Made by a program: the position numbers and the translations under genes. Below the pieces are notes generated by a model that was given only the letters and a program-made list of their open reading frames with translations, was not told the origin of the DNA and did no database searches. This document shows, in pieces, positions 26,766 to 36,143 of a DNA stretch of 64,000 bases (positions within the stretch are counted from its first letter, which is position 1; the number at the start of each line of letters is the position of its first letter). The stretch is from Ignavibacteria bacterium. GTDB taxonomy: Bacteria; Bacteroidota; Ignavibacteria; Ignavibacteriales; SURF-24. Where the stretch lies: assembly GCA_025612375.1 (NCBI GenBank), contig JAAXKN010000006.1, positions 1 through 64,000 on the forward strand, in the 5' to 3' direction.

Positions 26766-27010
26766 AGTGCCTTCTTTTTTTGAATTTAATACTTTTAGTT
26801 GAATTTAAGGAATCGCGGGGAGAAAAAAAATCTCCCGGGCCAAGTTTTTAGGGATTTTTCCGGAATGATTATTTTTTTTTATACTTTTTTTTTACTTGCA
26901 AATTATTATCATTTAGCAGAATCACAATGTACAAACAATTAAAAACAAGAATAGGAGCACTGATGTAAGTTTATACTACCTTCCATCTGCAAACAAGAAT
27001 GTTGTCAGCA

Positions 27011-27038
27011 TGATTTGTGATCGACTTGATTTGTGATC
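27011..27038. repeat. Two direct copies of TGATTTGTGATC
   Basis: The 12-bp word TGATTTGTGATC is at 27011-27022 and again at 27027-27038, a 16-bp step. TGATC and GATCA also form a short inverted repeat around the second copy. The place, about 160-190 bp ahead of the TonB-receptor start, would suit a regulator binding site. That is inference. Confidence 0.45.
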
Positions 27039-27100
27039 AGCGTATGCCTTGGTATTCAGAAGTTTCGTGTAATCAAGTTCAATAGCATTCCCTCAAGAAG

Positions 27101-27170
27101 AAAATGATTCTGTTTAAGAGGGCGCTTCCGGCCATAAAGGGCAATAAAGCCGGAAGAAGTGAATCATTTT
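27101..27170 (+). promoter_or_regulatory. Structured 5' leader with two nested perfect stems
   Basis: An outer 10-bp stem (AAAATGATTC at 27101-27110 with GAATCATTTT at 27161-27170) encloses an inner 8-bp stem (CTTCCGGC at 27125-27132 with GCCGGAAG at 27149-27156). The internal loop is 14 nt on one side and 4 nt on the other; the apical loop is 16 nt. It ends 27 nt before the TonB-receptor ATG and has no T-run, so it is not a simple terminator. An RNA regulatory element or a protein binding site is possible. Confidence 0.55.
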
Positions 27171-27197
27171 AACAAACCTAAAGGAAAGGAGAAAACT

Positions 27198-30100
27198 ATG
27201 AGTAGGAAAATACTTTTTCTTACTATGTTTTGCATGCTTTTACCTGCATTCCTCCTTGCACAAACCACTACAGGTAGAATCAAAGGCAAAGTCACAGACA
27301 GACAAACAGGCGAACCGCTCGTCGGGGCCAACGTTCAGGTAGTTGGAACGACTTCCGGCGCGGCTACAGATGTAAACGGCGATTATGAAATCAGGAATCT
27401 CCAGCCTGCTGTTTACAGCCTTAAAGCCTCATTCATCGGTTATACCGCAATTACTCTGAATAACGTCAGAGTTAACGCAGGACTGACCACCGAAGGGAAT
27501 ATTCCGCTTCCGGCCGAAGGCGTTACAGTGGGCACCGTTGAGGTTACTGCAGTCAGGCCGCTGATTAATAAAAGCAACACCAACGCCGTTCGCATAACCA
27601 CAAGCGAGGATATTCAGGCCCTTCCTGTCAGGGGCGTCAACAACATCCTCAGCCTTACGGCAGGCGTTACAATCCAGAATAACGCCGTATTTATCCGCGG
27701 CGGCCGACTAGATGAAGTAGGCTACTATCTCGAAGGCGTTTCAATTACCAACCCTGTTACAGGCGGACGCGCCGTTACAATTAACCAGGATGCACTCGAG
27801 GAAGTGCAGGTCCAGGCAGGCGGCTACACGGCTGAATTCGGCGGAGCAAACTCGGGCATCATCCGCACGCAGCTGAAGACCGGGCCTCAGAACCTTAAAG
27901 TCACTGCCGAATACATCACCGACAACGTGGGCTTCCAGCCTAAAAGCAAAGGCTACAGCGGCGATAAAAGGCTTGGCGCATACTGGTTCGGCTATAACGA
28001 ATTTACAGGAACCCTGGGCGGACCTGTTTTAGATGAACGCTTCCGCTTCTTTGGACTCTTTAACTACAACTACCAGAGAGATGCTAACCCGCAGCCTTAC
28101 CCCGGCATCAGTCTGGGACGGGTTTCCGACGGGCTATCCGGCGATACAATTAACCTCTCCTATCCTGCCGGAGCGGTGCTTGGCAACCAAAACCAGACAT
28201 TCGACTACTCGGCAACATTTACAATGGATTTTAAGCCTATACTGATCCGTTTTGCCGGGACTTACAGCTCCAACTGGAGACAAAATGCATTTAACACCAA
28301 CAGAAATGCGGGCAACGTTTCCAATTTGCTGGACGTCGGCAGAATTGAACAGCGCGACCTGAAGGACGGATCGGCCAGCATTAAGCTGACTCACGTACTC
28401 AGCAATGCCGCGTACTATGAATTAAATGCGGGATACTTCAGCCAGTACGCCCACACATACGATCCCTTCCTAAAAGATAACCTCCTTGGCTACGGCGACA
28501 GCGTGGCTAATGCCAACGCGGGATTTGTATGGCAGCGCAAACCGGGCGACCCCACGGGCAGATTTATAAGGCCGGCAAGACTTACATACTGGGACTTTTC
28601 ATTTAATGCCCCGGGCGATGTGACGGCAGGCTATCAGAAGGCCAACAGGCAGAACTATACACTCTCCGGAGCTTTGACATATAATATAGGCAAAGTACAC
28701 GCATTTAAGATTGGTGGTGAATTCCAGAGATATACCATCAGAAACTACAGCATCGGAAATGAAGGCGGCTTTGCTCTTGCAGGACAGATAGCACAGAATG
28801 CTGCCCTGCCGGATACTGATCCGCAGAAACGTACTCTGGAGCAGATATTCATTAACCAGGGAATTAATAATTACGGCTATGATGCCCTCGGCAATGAAAC
28901 AAACGCCTCGGGCGTCTATGCCCCCAAGCATCCGGTCTTTGCCGGAGCTTATGTACAGGACAGAATTGAGTTCAGGGACCTCATTCTTAACCTTGGCGTC
29001 CGCTTTGATTATATAAATACAGACAACAAGGGCCTCGCAGACATGGCCCGTCCTGAACTTACTTTCAACTATAATACTGGCGAAATCTATCCCCAGGGCC
29101 TGGTGGATGTACCAAAGTTTACTTCCATAAGCCCCCGTATAGGACTTTCATTCCCTGTAACGGACCAGACCGTATTTCATGCTCAGTTCGGAAAGTTTGT
29201 TCAGCAGACACGCCTTGCGGATATTTACCAGGGGCTTCCGCTGACATACATTAACCTGAGAGGCGGCTTCTTTATCACCAACCCGGTAGGCTTTAACGTC
29301 CGCCCGACCAGAACGACACAGTATGAACTCGGGTTTTCCCAGCAGATCGCGGACTTTGCTTCCTTCGACATCACCGGCTACTACAAGGATATAGTTGACC
29401 AGGTGGTCTACGACCAGCAGATAGTTGCACAGGGCTCCCCGTTCAAGAATTATTATATCTTAAGAAACGGTGACTTTGCAACTACCAAAGGAGTGGAAAT
29501 AACCTTCAACATGAGAAGAACTGCTGGATTTGCTGTTAACGCTTCACTCTCTTTCCAGGATGCACGCGGAACTGGGTCTTTCCCGAATTCAAACCGCGGT
29601 ATTGTAGGTGCGCCGCTCGAAGGATCAACTCCTTTTGCTCCGGCGTATATTTCGCCTCTTGAATTCAATAACCCGTTAAGCGGAAACGTTAACGTCGACT
29701 TCCGTTTCGGACCAGAGGAAGGGCCAGCTATTCTGCATGAATTCGGAATCTCCGCTCTGGCCAGATTTACAAGCGGACACCCTTATACTCTCGGCGTCGG
29801 CGGACAGGATCTTGAAGGCGACGCACGCGACAGACAGCCTATTGAACCGCTTAACTCTTCATCAACCCCTGCTACGTTCCAGGTGGACCTGAAAGTGGAT
29901 AAAACTATCAGGCTGTTCGACGCTTTAAGCGCCAACATTTATATCTTTGTCATTAACCTCTTCGACAGAAGAAATGTCGAGAACGTATTCTTAAGAACAG
30001 GTACTACAACAGACAACGGAGTACTCAGCAATCCTAACCTCTCGGGCGACCTCTCAACCAGGCCGGGTTATGCGGATGTTTACAGGGCTATTAACATCAA

Positions 30101-30203
30101 CTACTATGAACAGTATCAGACTGCTTCTAACCAGCTGGTAACGTTCCCATACTTCTATGGCCCGCCGCGCCAGATCAGATTAGGTATCAGACTGGAATAT
30201 TAA
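27198..30203 (+). CDS. TonB-dependent outer-membrane receptor with carboxypeptidase-regulatory domain
   Basis: I start at the ATG at 27198, which has GGAGA six nt upstream and begins a clean signal peptide (MSRKILFLTMF, cleavage after FLLAQ); an in-frame ATG at 27159 lies inside the leader stem. The mature protein (about 980 residues) starts with a CarboxypepD_reg-like beta-sandwich (GRIKGKVTDRQTGEPLVGAN), then the plug (VFIRGGRLDEVGYYLEGV near residue 175), then a 22-strand beta-barrel with a C-terminal strand ending RLGIRLEY. This is the Bacteroidota OmpA-less receptor type that may take up a ligand or serve secretion. It leads a three-gene operon, and its substrate is not known. Confidence 0.9.
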   Translation: MSRKILFLTMFCMLLPAFLLAQTTTGRIKGKVTDRQTGEPLVGANVQVVGTTSGAATDVNGDYEIRNLQPAVYSLKASFIGYTAITLNNVRVNAGLTTEGNIPLPAEGVTVGTVEVTAVRPLINKSNTNAVRITTSEDIQALPVRGVNNILSLTAGVTIQNNAVFIRGGRLDEVGYYLEGVSITNPVTGGRAVTINQDALEEVQVQAGGYTAEFGGANSGIIRTQLKTGPQNLKVTAEYITDNVGFQPKSKGYSGDKRLGAYWFGYNEFTGTLGGPVLDERFRFFGLFNYNYQRDANPQPYPGISLGRVSDGLSGDTINLSYPAGAVLGNQNQTFDYSATFTMDFKPILIRFAGTYSSNWRQNAFNTNRNAGNVSNLLDVGRIEQRDLKDGSASIKLTHVLSNAAYYELNAGYFSQYAHTYDPFLKDNLLGYGDSVANANAGFVWQRKPGDPTGRFIRPARLTYWDFSFNAPGDVTAGYQKANRQNYTLSGALTYNIGKVHAFKIGGEFQRYTIRNYSIGNEGGFALAGQIAQNAALPDTDPQKRTLEQIFINQGINNYGYDALGNETNASGVYAPKHPVFAGAYVQDRIEFRDLILNLGVRFDYINTDNKGLADMARPELTFNYNTGEIYPQGLVDVPKFTSISPRIGLSFPVTDQTVFHAQFGKFVQQTRLADIYQGLPLTYINLRGGFFITNPVGFNVRPTRTTQYELGFSQQIADFASFDITGYYKDIVDQVVYDQQIVAQGSPFKNYYILRNGDFATTKGVEITFNMRRTAGFAVNASLSFQDARGTGSFPNSNRGIVGAPLEGSTPFAPAYISPLEFNNPLSGNVNVDFRFGPEEGPAILHEFGISALARFTSGHPYTLGVGGQDLEGDARDRQPIEPLNSSSTPATFQVDLKVDKTIRLFDALSANIYIFVINLFDRRNVENVFLRTGTTTDNGVLSNPNLSGDLSTRPGYADVYRAININYYEQYQTASNQLVTFPYFYGPPRQIRLGIRLEY

Positions 30204-30240
30204 AACAAGTTGACTGATTAAAATACTTGGAGAAATAAAA

Positions 30241-33200
30241 ATGAAACAAATATATAAAACGTTATTACTCGTCATCTTATGTTTTGTTTTTCTTCTCCCT
30301 TCTCTGATCCTGCAGGCCGAAAGTAGGGACAAAAAGGAGGGGAAGAAGTTAAGTAAAACAATGGGTCTGCCGAATAAGACCAAAATGAACATCAATAACC
30401 TTTCCGCCTGGGTCTACAACAGCGGGGATACAGACATAGATCCTTCACAGAATGCTGGCTTTACATACCCGAAAGGCAGCGGTAAAACCGCTATATTTGA
30501 ATCCGGTTTCGTCTGGGGTGCCAAGGTCAACGGAGAGGTGCGCGTCGGCGGATCAACTTACAGAACGGGACTTCAGCCGGGGAAGATCCTTTCACCCGGA
30601 AAAGCTGAAAACCCGGACCTGGATAAGAACAGAATCTACAGGGTAAGGCCTGACTATAAAACAGCAAGCCTTACAACTGAATCAAAAGAAGAAGGACTCT
30701 CAGAAGATGAGGTCCGCGCACAGTATGAGAAAGACTGGAACGAATGGCCGGCTTTAGACGGCGCCCCGTTTGAAGACCTCAACGGCAACGGCACCTACGA
30801 ACCTGCCTCTGATATTCCGGGCGTACCGGGCGCCAGCCAGACAATATGGTTTGTTGACAACGACCTGAACTCCAGCCTTACAACAAACATGTACGGCTCG
30901 CAGCCTATGGGCATCGAACTGCAGTCCACCTACTGGGCCTATTCACAGGCAGGGCCTCTTAGCAACATGTACTTCAGAAAATTTCTCATGATTAATAAAA
31001 GCACTACGTCGTTTACAGACATGTACGTATCGATGTGGTGCGACCCTGACGTGGGAAATGCCACAGACGACTATGCAGGATGCGATACAACTCTCAGCCT
31101 GGGATTTGCTTATAATGCAACCCCAAATGACGCCACATACGGCGAAATGCCCCCGCCTGCTGTCGGGTTCGACTTCTTCCAGGGACCAGTTGTGGCGGGC
31201 AGCGCCAATGATTCGGCAATTACCGGCGGACGCGTCATAAGGGGAAAGAGAAATCTCCCTATGACCGCATTCTACTACTTTGCCCGCGGCAACTTAAATG
31301 TTACCGACCCTACACTGGGATCTTATGAGGGGACGACACAGTTTTACAACTTTATGCAGGGACGCGTAGGTAAGACCGGTGAAATATTCAAAACCCCGCA
31401 GGGTGTCCCGACCCCGTTTGCACTTCCGGGCGACCCGGTTACAGGCACCGGCTGGATCGACGGCCAGATAATTGGCCCCGACGACCGCAGAATTGGCCTT
31501 GCCTCGGGACCTTTTACCATGGCTGCGGGAGATACACAGGAAATAGTTGTAGCTGAAATGGCTGCCGAGGGAAGCGACAACCTGCAAAGCGTAAAGCTCC
31601 TGAAGAACTACGACATTAAGGCTCAGGACGCCTATAACTCCTTCTTCAAGATACCTACTGGCGCTACCCCGCCTAAGGTTACCGCTACACCCCTTAACAG
31701 GGCAGTTGTCCTTTCATGGGGCGATCTGGCAACTTATAACCAGACTGAAAGCTATGACTACAAGGGATTCAAGTTCCAGGGCTATAATGTCTATCAGCTG
31801 CCTTCGGCCTCGGCTACATTTGAAAACGCCAAGCTGATTGCGACCTATGACATCAAAGATACCGTAGGTACAATCTACGGCTATGTCTTTAACCCTAAGA
31901 CAGGCAAGCCTGAACTTACTCCTATTCAGTTCGGCACAAACAGCGGCCTTCAGAGGTCTATTACTATAACAAAGGACTTCATAAACGGTATCCCGCTTAA
32001 TAACGGAAGCCGCTACTACTACGCCGTTACAAGTTATTCGTTTAACCCCGATCCTGCTGAGGTGCCTAACGTGCTTGAAAATCCTCTGCAGATCATTACT
32101 GTTGTTCCGCAGACTTACGACCCGGGCTTTGCCTCAAACTTTAACCCGGGCGATACCTTAAGCCAGGCTGGAATCAAACACGTCGGAACCGGTGATGCTA
32201 CAGTTGAAATTAAGGTGGTAGACCCGACCAAAATTACAGGGCAGACCTATACAATCAATTTCTCAACTATACCCGACAAGTTCGATGCCACCTATACTCC
32301 TCCTGATTCAGCACTGACTATAGGTACAGTCGAAATGACAGGGCAGCTTATTCTCAATGAGGATGCGACACAGCTTAAGTACAATATTACAATTACTAAT
32401 ATCGACTCACTGACAGGCCCCATTACACAGGCATACCTGGGTATGGTCGACACCATACTTAAGCCGATAACCTTTACTTTCCAGCAGGGGCGTAAAAATA
32501 AACTGGGCATTGCACAGGGCACATGGACCAATAAAGACGCCCAACAGCCGCTGACACAGGATATAGTAAAACTCCTCGAGGCCGGAAGAGTTTCTGTTAT
32601 TGTTGCAACGGCACAGAACCCCAAGGGTGAAATTACAGCTCCATTCAGCATCAGCAGCTATCCGTGGTATGTAATGCGGGGAGACCAGAGAGTTGCCACC
32701 TACCAGCAAAACTACAGCCTTAATGAAGATTACCCGATAATTGATGGACTCGAGTTCAAGGTCGGCAATCTCACATTCTCCGCACCAACAGCCTATTCAT
32801 CTGCCGAACAGACGGTTAAGGTAAATAAGGACACAAAACCGATCGTGTTTTCAGGTGACGCCACATTCTTCGGCGGCGTAACAGGCCGTTCGTTTGAACT
32901 CTTCCCCGGAGGAGGCGATGCTGCCACACAGGAAGACCTCATACAGGATCTTGAGCTGAGGTGGACCGGCGTCAGGGTCAGCGAGGCTGCAGAAGATACA
33001 ACTATTGTATCGGGCGGACAGATGGCAGTGGCTTATTCAAGCAACCGCCAGGCACACGCAACAATCAGAATACCCTTTGAGCTCTGGGAAGTTGAACGCA
33101 AACGCCAGATCAACGTTGCCTTCAGATCGAGAAACTTCGATACAAAGGATCCTTGGGGAGCCGGAGGAGCCCCGACATACATGAGGATCCGCGGCAGCCG

Positions 33201-33753
33201 TGCGTATATTGTCCCTGTTGCAACTCCATACAGCGACACCGTTACTGCGGCTACTGTCAACCTGACCAGCCCCAAGGCAACCTGGTTCCTTTACTTCGAT
33301 GCCGACAAGAATCACTGGGATACAGGCGACAGGTTTGTGGTTAAATTTGCAAACAATATCATCCCGGGAACGGATACATACACATTCACAGCTCCTGCCC
33401 CTATGGCCTATAACGCTCAGCAGGCAGCTCAGGATGTACAAAACATCAATGTGTTCCCGAATCCGTACTACGGTGTAAATCCGCAGGAATTAAACAAATA
33501 TCAGCGTTTCGTTACTTTTAGCCACCTGCCCAAGGATGCTATAATCCGTATCTATAACATTGCAGGAACCCTGATTAAGACAATTACAAGAGCCAGCGCA
33601 ACAAGCCAGTACGAGCGCTGGGACCTTGCAAATGAATCGGGCCTTCCTGTTGCCAGCGGCATTTACCTGGCTTATATAGAAATGCCCGGACTTGGTTCCA
33701 AGATACTGAAAGTAGCTGTAATTCAAGAGCAGCAAGTGCTGGATAGATTCTAA
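30241..33753 (+). CDS. Large secreted protein with CHRD-like domain and type IX sorting domain
   Basis: The 1170-residue protein has a signal peptide (residues 1-26) and no homology I can name over the first 450 residues, where glycan- or metal-binding style acidic turns occur (DLNGNGTYEPASDIPG). A fibronectin-III-like stretch lies at about 475-560. Residues 690-800 resemble a CHRD domain: EMTGQLILNEDATQLKYNI followed by the diagnostic PKGEI ending. The C-terminus from about 1060 (NVFPNPYYGVNP, SGIYLAYIEM) is a type IX-style sorting domain. Spacing of 37 nt from the receptor and 19 nt to the PorV-like gene implies one operon. Confidence 0.75.
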   Translation: MKQIYKTLLLVILCFVFLLPSLILQAESRDKKEGKKLSKTMGLPNKTKMNINNLSAWVYNSGDTDIDPSQNAGFTYPKGSGKTAIFESGFVWGAKVNGEVRVGGSTYRTGLQPGKILSPGKAENPDLDKNRIYRVRPDYKTASLTTESKEEGLSEDEVRAQYEKDWNEWPALDGAPFEDLNGNGTYEPASDIPGVPGASQTIWFVDNDLNSSLTTNMYGSQPMGIELQSTYWAYSQAGPLSNMYFRKFLMINKSTTSFTDMYVSMWCDPDVGNATDDYAGCDTTLSLGFAYNATPNDATYGEMPPPAVGFDFFQGPVVAGSANDSAITGGRVIRGKRNLPMTAFYYFARGNLNVTDPTLGSYEGTTQFYNFMQGRVGKTGEIFKTPQGVPTPFALPGDPVTGTGWIDGQIIGPDDRRIGLASGPFTMAAGDTQEIVVAEMAAEGSDNLQSVKLLKNYDIKAQDAYNSFFKIPTGATPPKVTATPLNRAVVLSWGDLATYNQTESYDYKGFKFQGYNVYQLPSASATFENAKLIATYDIKDTVGTIYGYVFNPKTGKPELTPIQFGTNSGLQRSITITKDFINGIPLNNGSRYYYAVTSYSFNPDPAEVPNVLENPLQIITVVPQTYDPGFASNFNPGDTLSQAGIKHVGTGDATVEIKVVDPTKITGQTYTINFSTIPDKFDATYTPPDSALTIGTVEMTGQLILNEDATQLKYNITITNIDSLTGPITQAYLGMVDTILKPITFTFQQGRKNKLGIAQGTWTNKDAQQPLTQDIVKLLEAGRVSVIVATAQNPKGEITAPFSISSYPWYVMRGDQRVATYQQNYSLNEDYPIIDGLEFKVGNLTFSAPTAYSSAEQTVKVNKDTKPIVFSGDATFFGGVTGRSFELFPGGGDAATQEDLIQDLELRWTGVRVSEAAEDTTIVSGGQMAVAYSSNRQAHATIRIPFELWEVERKRQINVAFRSRNFDTKDPWGAGGAPTYMRIRGSRAYIVPVATPYSDTVTAATVNLTSPKATWFLYFDADKNHWDTGDRFVVKFANNIIPGTDTYTFTAPAPMAYNAQQAAQDVQNINVFPNPYYGVNPQELNKYQRFVTFSHLPKDAIIRIYNIAGTLIKTITRASATSQYERWDLANESGLPVASGIYLAYIEMPGLGSKILKVAVIQEQQVLDRF

Positions 33754-33772
33754 TTAAAATTGAGGAGATAAA

Positions 33773-34813
33773 ATGAAAAAATATATTAAATATATAAGCC
33801 TGATGTTACTCCTCCTCCTTGCTACGGCTGAAATAATCTATGCGGGCGGAGGCAGACGTAACGGAACCGGAGGAGCTTCTGAACTCCTTATACCTGTCGG
33901 TGTAAGAGGCATTGGCCTTTCAGGCGCCAATACTTCTACTACTACCGGAATCGAGGCCCTTTACTGGAACCCCGCCGGAATTGCAAGGACTGATAAGTCT
34001 GCTGAGGCTACTTTCTCCTATATGAAGTACCTGGCAGATATGGGTGTGACTTACGGTGCCGTTGAGGCAAATATCGCGGGCTTCGGCGCTCTTGCCTTCA
34101 GCATTAAATCTCTTTCGTTCGGAGACATCAATGTAACCACAACGAATAACCCGGATGGTACGGGAGAAACCTTCAGTCCACAGTTCCTGACTTTAGGCCT
34201 CTCCTTTGCAAGAGCCCTGAGCGACCGTATTTCTGTCGGCATAACAGGCAGCCTAATCATGGAAAATATCGCTCAGGTTTCTGCCAACGGTGTGGCCTTT
34301 AACGTAGGAATCATGTACGAAAACCTGGGAGACCTGACAGGACTAAGCCTTGGTGTGGCAATCAAGAACCTGGGCCCTCAGATGACCTTTAGCGGCCCGG
34401 GGCTTTATACTCAGGCCTCAGCTGCTTCCTATGAGCGCCCCGCACAGCTCTATAAGGTTGAAGCAGCCTCATTCGAGCTGCCTTCAACCCTGGAATTCGG
34501 ACTTGCATACAGGCCTGTTTTGGATGCGCAGAATTCGCTGCTTGTTGCAACGACATTCCAGAACAACAACTTCTCCGGCGATGTTTACCGCTTCGGCGCC
34601 GAGTATACGTTCAATAACCTTCTCTCTTTACGCGGCGGCTACGGCTATACACCCGCCAGTCAGGAAGCCGGCTATATCTGGGGATTCACGGCTGGCGCTG
34701 GCATTAACTACGAAGTCGGCGGCGGCACGGCTATAAGAGTGGATTATGCTTACCGTCAGGTAAAGAGCAGTTTCGATGCAAACCATGTGTTCTCTGTTGG
34801 ATTAGCGTTCTAA
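33773..34813 (+). CDS. PorV/PorQ family outer-membrane protein
   Basis: The 346-residue protein has a signal peptide (residues 1-24, cleavage near YAGGG) and the PorV/PorQ-like start SELLIPVGVRGIGLSGA with EALYWNPAGIA, followed by beta-barrel strands ending in Phe. PorV acts as a shuttle that carries type IX substrates to the attachment complex, and PorQ-like relatives have linked roles. Its place directly after a gene for a sorting-domain protein suggests it handles that protein. The same family also holds FadL-like transporters, so the role is inferred. Confidence 0.85.
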   Translation: MKKYIKYISLMLLLLLATAEIIYAGGGRRNGTGGASELLIPVGVRGIGLSGANTSTTTGIEALYWNPAGIARTDKSAEATFSYMKYLADMGVTYGAVEANIAGFGALAFSIKSLSFGDINVTTTNNPDGTGETFSPQFLTLGLSFARALSDRISVGITGSLIMENIAQVSANGVAFNVGIMYENLGDLTGLSLGVAIKNLGPQMTFSGPGLYTQASAASYERPAQLYKVEAASFELPSTLEFGLAYRPVLDAQNSLLVATTFQNNNFSGDVYRFGAEYTFNNLLSLRGGYGYTPASQEAGYIWGFTAGAGINYEVGGGTAIRVDYAYRQVKSSFDANHVFSVGLAF

Positions 34814-34816
34814 ATC

Positions 34817-34852
34817 AAAAAAAGAGGCAGGTTTTGGCCTGCCTCTTTCTTT
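34817..34852. terminator. Bidirectional terminator between convergent operons
   Basis: An 11-bp stem, AAAGAGGCAGG (34821-34831) with CCTGCCTCTTT (34838-34848), has a 6-nt loop, a T-rich tract on the plus side and an A-run on the left that gives T on the minus side. It serves both the PorV-like and the CheW gene. Confidence 0.88.
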
Positions 34853-34872
34853 ATCTGTATAAATACTGATGC

Positions 34873-36111
34873 TTACTTTCTCTTCTTCCCCTCAGCTTCT
34901 TCCAGCTTCTTTGTCTCCTCACGCGAGAGGACTTTATCCGGATCAAGAAGTATCACAAGCTCATCTTCAACCTTGGCTACAGATGTGATGTAATCTGCAC
35001 TTTTGCCTACTGCAAGCGTTGGAGGCGGAACAAGAACGCTTTCGGGAATCCTTAAGACCTCTTTTACTGCATCAACAATAAAACCGATGGTCTTACCCCC
35101 TAACTCAACAATTATGATCCTCGTATCCTTATCGTATTCACGGGGCGGCATCTTTACTTTCTTTCTCAGATTAATGACGGGAATAACCGATCCCCTCAGG
35201 TTGATGACGCCTTCAATAAATTCAGGTGCCCTCGGAACCCTTGTTATCTCTGTCATACGGTTGATCTCTTTTATTCTCTTTATGTCAACTCCGTAGCACT
35301 CTTTCCCGAGATTGAACCCTACCAGCTGCACAATAGCCTCGTGGGCTTTTGCATCCTGCTGCTTTAAGTCCTGCCGCGTTTGATCCTGCAGTTTTACTTC
35401 CTGCTGCTGCCCGGCTGTGGCCTTTTCCTGTTTCTTTTCTTCAGGCTTAATTGCTCCTGAGGTATTTATGGCAGGAGCCTTATCAGCAGAAGGGGTACTT
35501 TCTTTTACCTGAGGAGCTTCCGGCTTTGCGCTGCTCATTTTCTCCTCTTCTTCAACCTGTGCACGGGTTACCATGGTTTCGTCTCTCAGGACCTCAGCAA
35601 TTAAAGCCTGGCGGAATGCTTCGGCCGGATCAATTTCCTCTTCCTTAACTTCCGCTTTTTCAGCTGAATCCATGTTTACAGATGGTTCTGCAATTTCGGC
35701 ATCAACTTCTTCTTTTACAGGTTCTTCTGATTTTCCGGCACTTTCTTTCGTAAGAGGCTCATTAAGCCAGGGATCAGCAACCTCCTCTGTAGCGTCGTGC
35801 TCAACAGGACTCGTAAACTCCTGAATTTCAACAGAACCTTCAACCAGTTCAATATCCTGAGATACACTAAGAAGTACTTCAGAAGCGCTCCTTAAATCCT
35901 CCGCAGGAGAATCCGGGGCGTTATTTATCTCTTCAGCAATTTCAGCAATTATTTTCTCATCAATATTCTCAATGTTCTGCTGCCTCTGAGCATTTTCCTC
36001 TGAAACAGGCTTTTCAGATGCAAGAGCTTCAGTCTTCTGCTCTAAAGAATCCTCTTTATCCTGCAGTTTTTTTTCTTTTTCAATTTTTCTGAGTTTAAGA
36101 ATATTAATCAT
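34873..36111 (-). CDS. CheW-domain protein with long acidic N-terminal region
   Basis: Residues 258-400 form a normal CheW domain: FNLGKECYGVDIKRIKEINR, TRVPRAPEFIEGVINLRG, GKTIGFIVDAVKEVLRIP. CheW couples chemoreceptors to the CheA kinase. Before it lie about 250 residues, low in complexity and rich in Glu, Ala, Lys and Gln, which are likely coiled or unstructured. A typical CheW has no such extension. No receptor, CheA or other chemotaxis gene is nearby. The gene is the last of the trehalose operon, 33 nt after an ExeA-like ATPase. Confidence 0.85.
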   Translation of the reverse strand: MINILKLRKIEKEKKLQDKEDSLEQKTEALASEKPVSEENAQRQQNIENIDEKIIAEIAEEINNAPDSPAEDLRSASEVLLSVSQDIELVEGSVEIQEFTSPVEHDATEEVADPWLNEPLTKESAGKSEEPVKEEVDAEIAEPSVNMDSAEKAEVKEEEIDPAEAFRQALIAEVLRDETMVTRAQVEEEEKMSSAKPEAPQVKESTPSADKAPAINTSGAIKPEEKKQEKATAGQQQEVKLQDQTRQDLKQQDAKAHEAIVQLVGFNLGKECYGVDIKRIKEINRMTEITRVPRAPEFIEGVINLRGSVIPVINLRKKVKMPPREYDKDTRIIIVELGGKTIGFIVDAVKEVLRIPESVLVPPPTLAVGKSADYITSVAKVEDELVILLDPDKVLSREETKKLEEAEGKKRK

Positions 36112-36143
36112 ACGTCAAAAATTCCCGCTTGTGTTTTTTGAAA

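Larger units (their letters stand above)
26766..27197. other. Divergent intergenic region between ppa and the TonB operon
   Basis: This 432-bp region carries the start signals of two divergent units. Visible elements are an AT-rich tract (26870-26900), two direct copies of a 12-bp word (27011-27038) and a nested stem-loop leader (27101-27170). No coding frame of its own is convincing. Confidence 0.6.
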
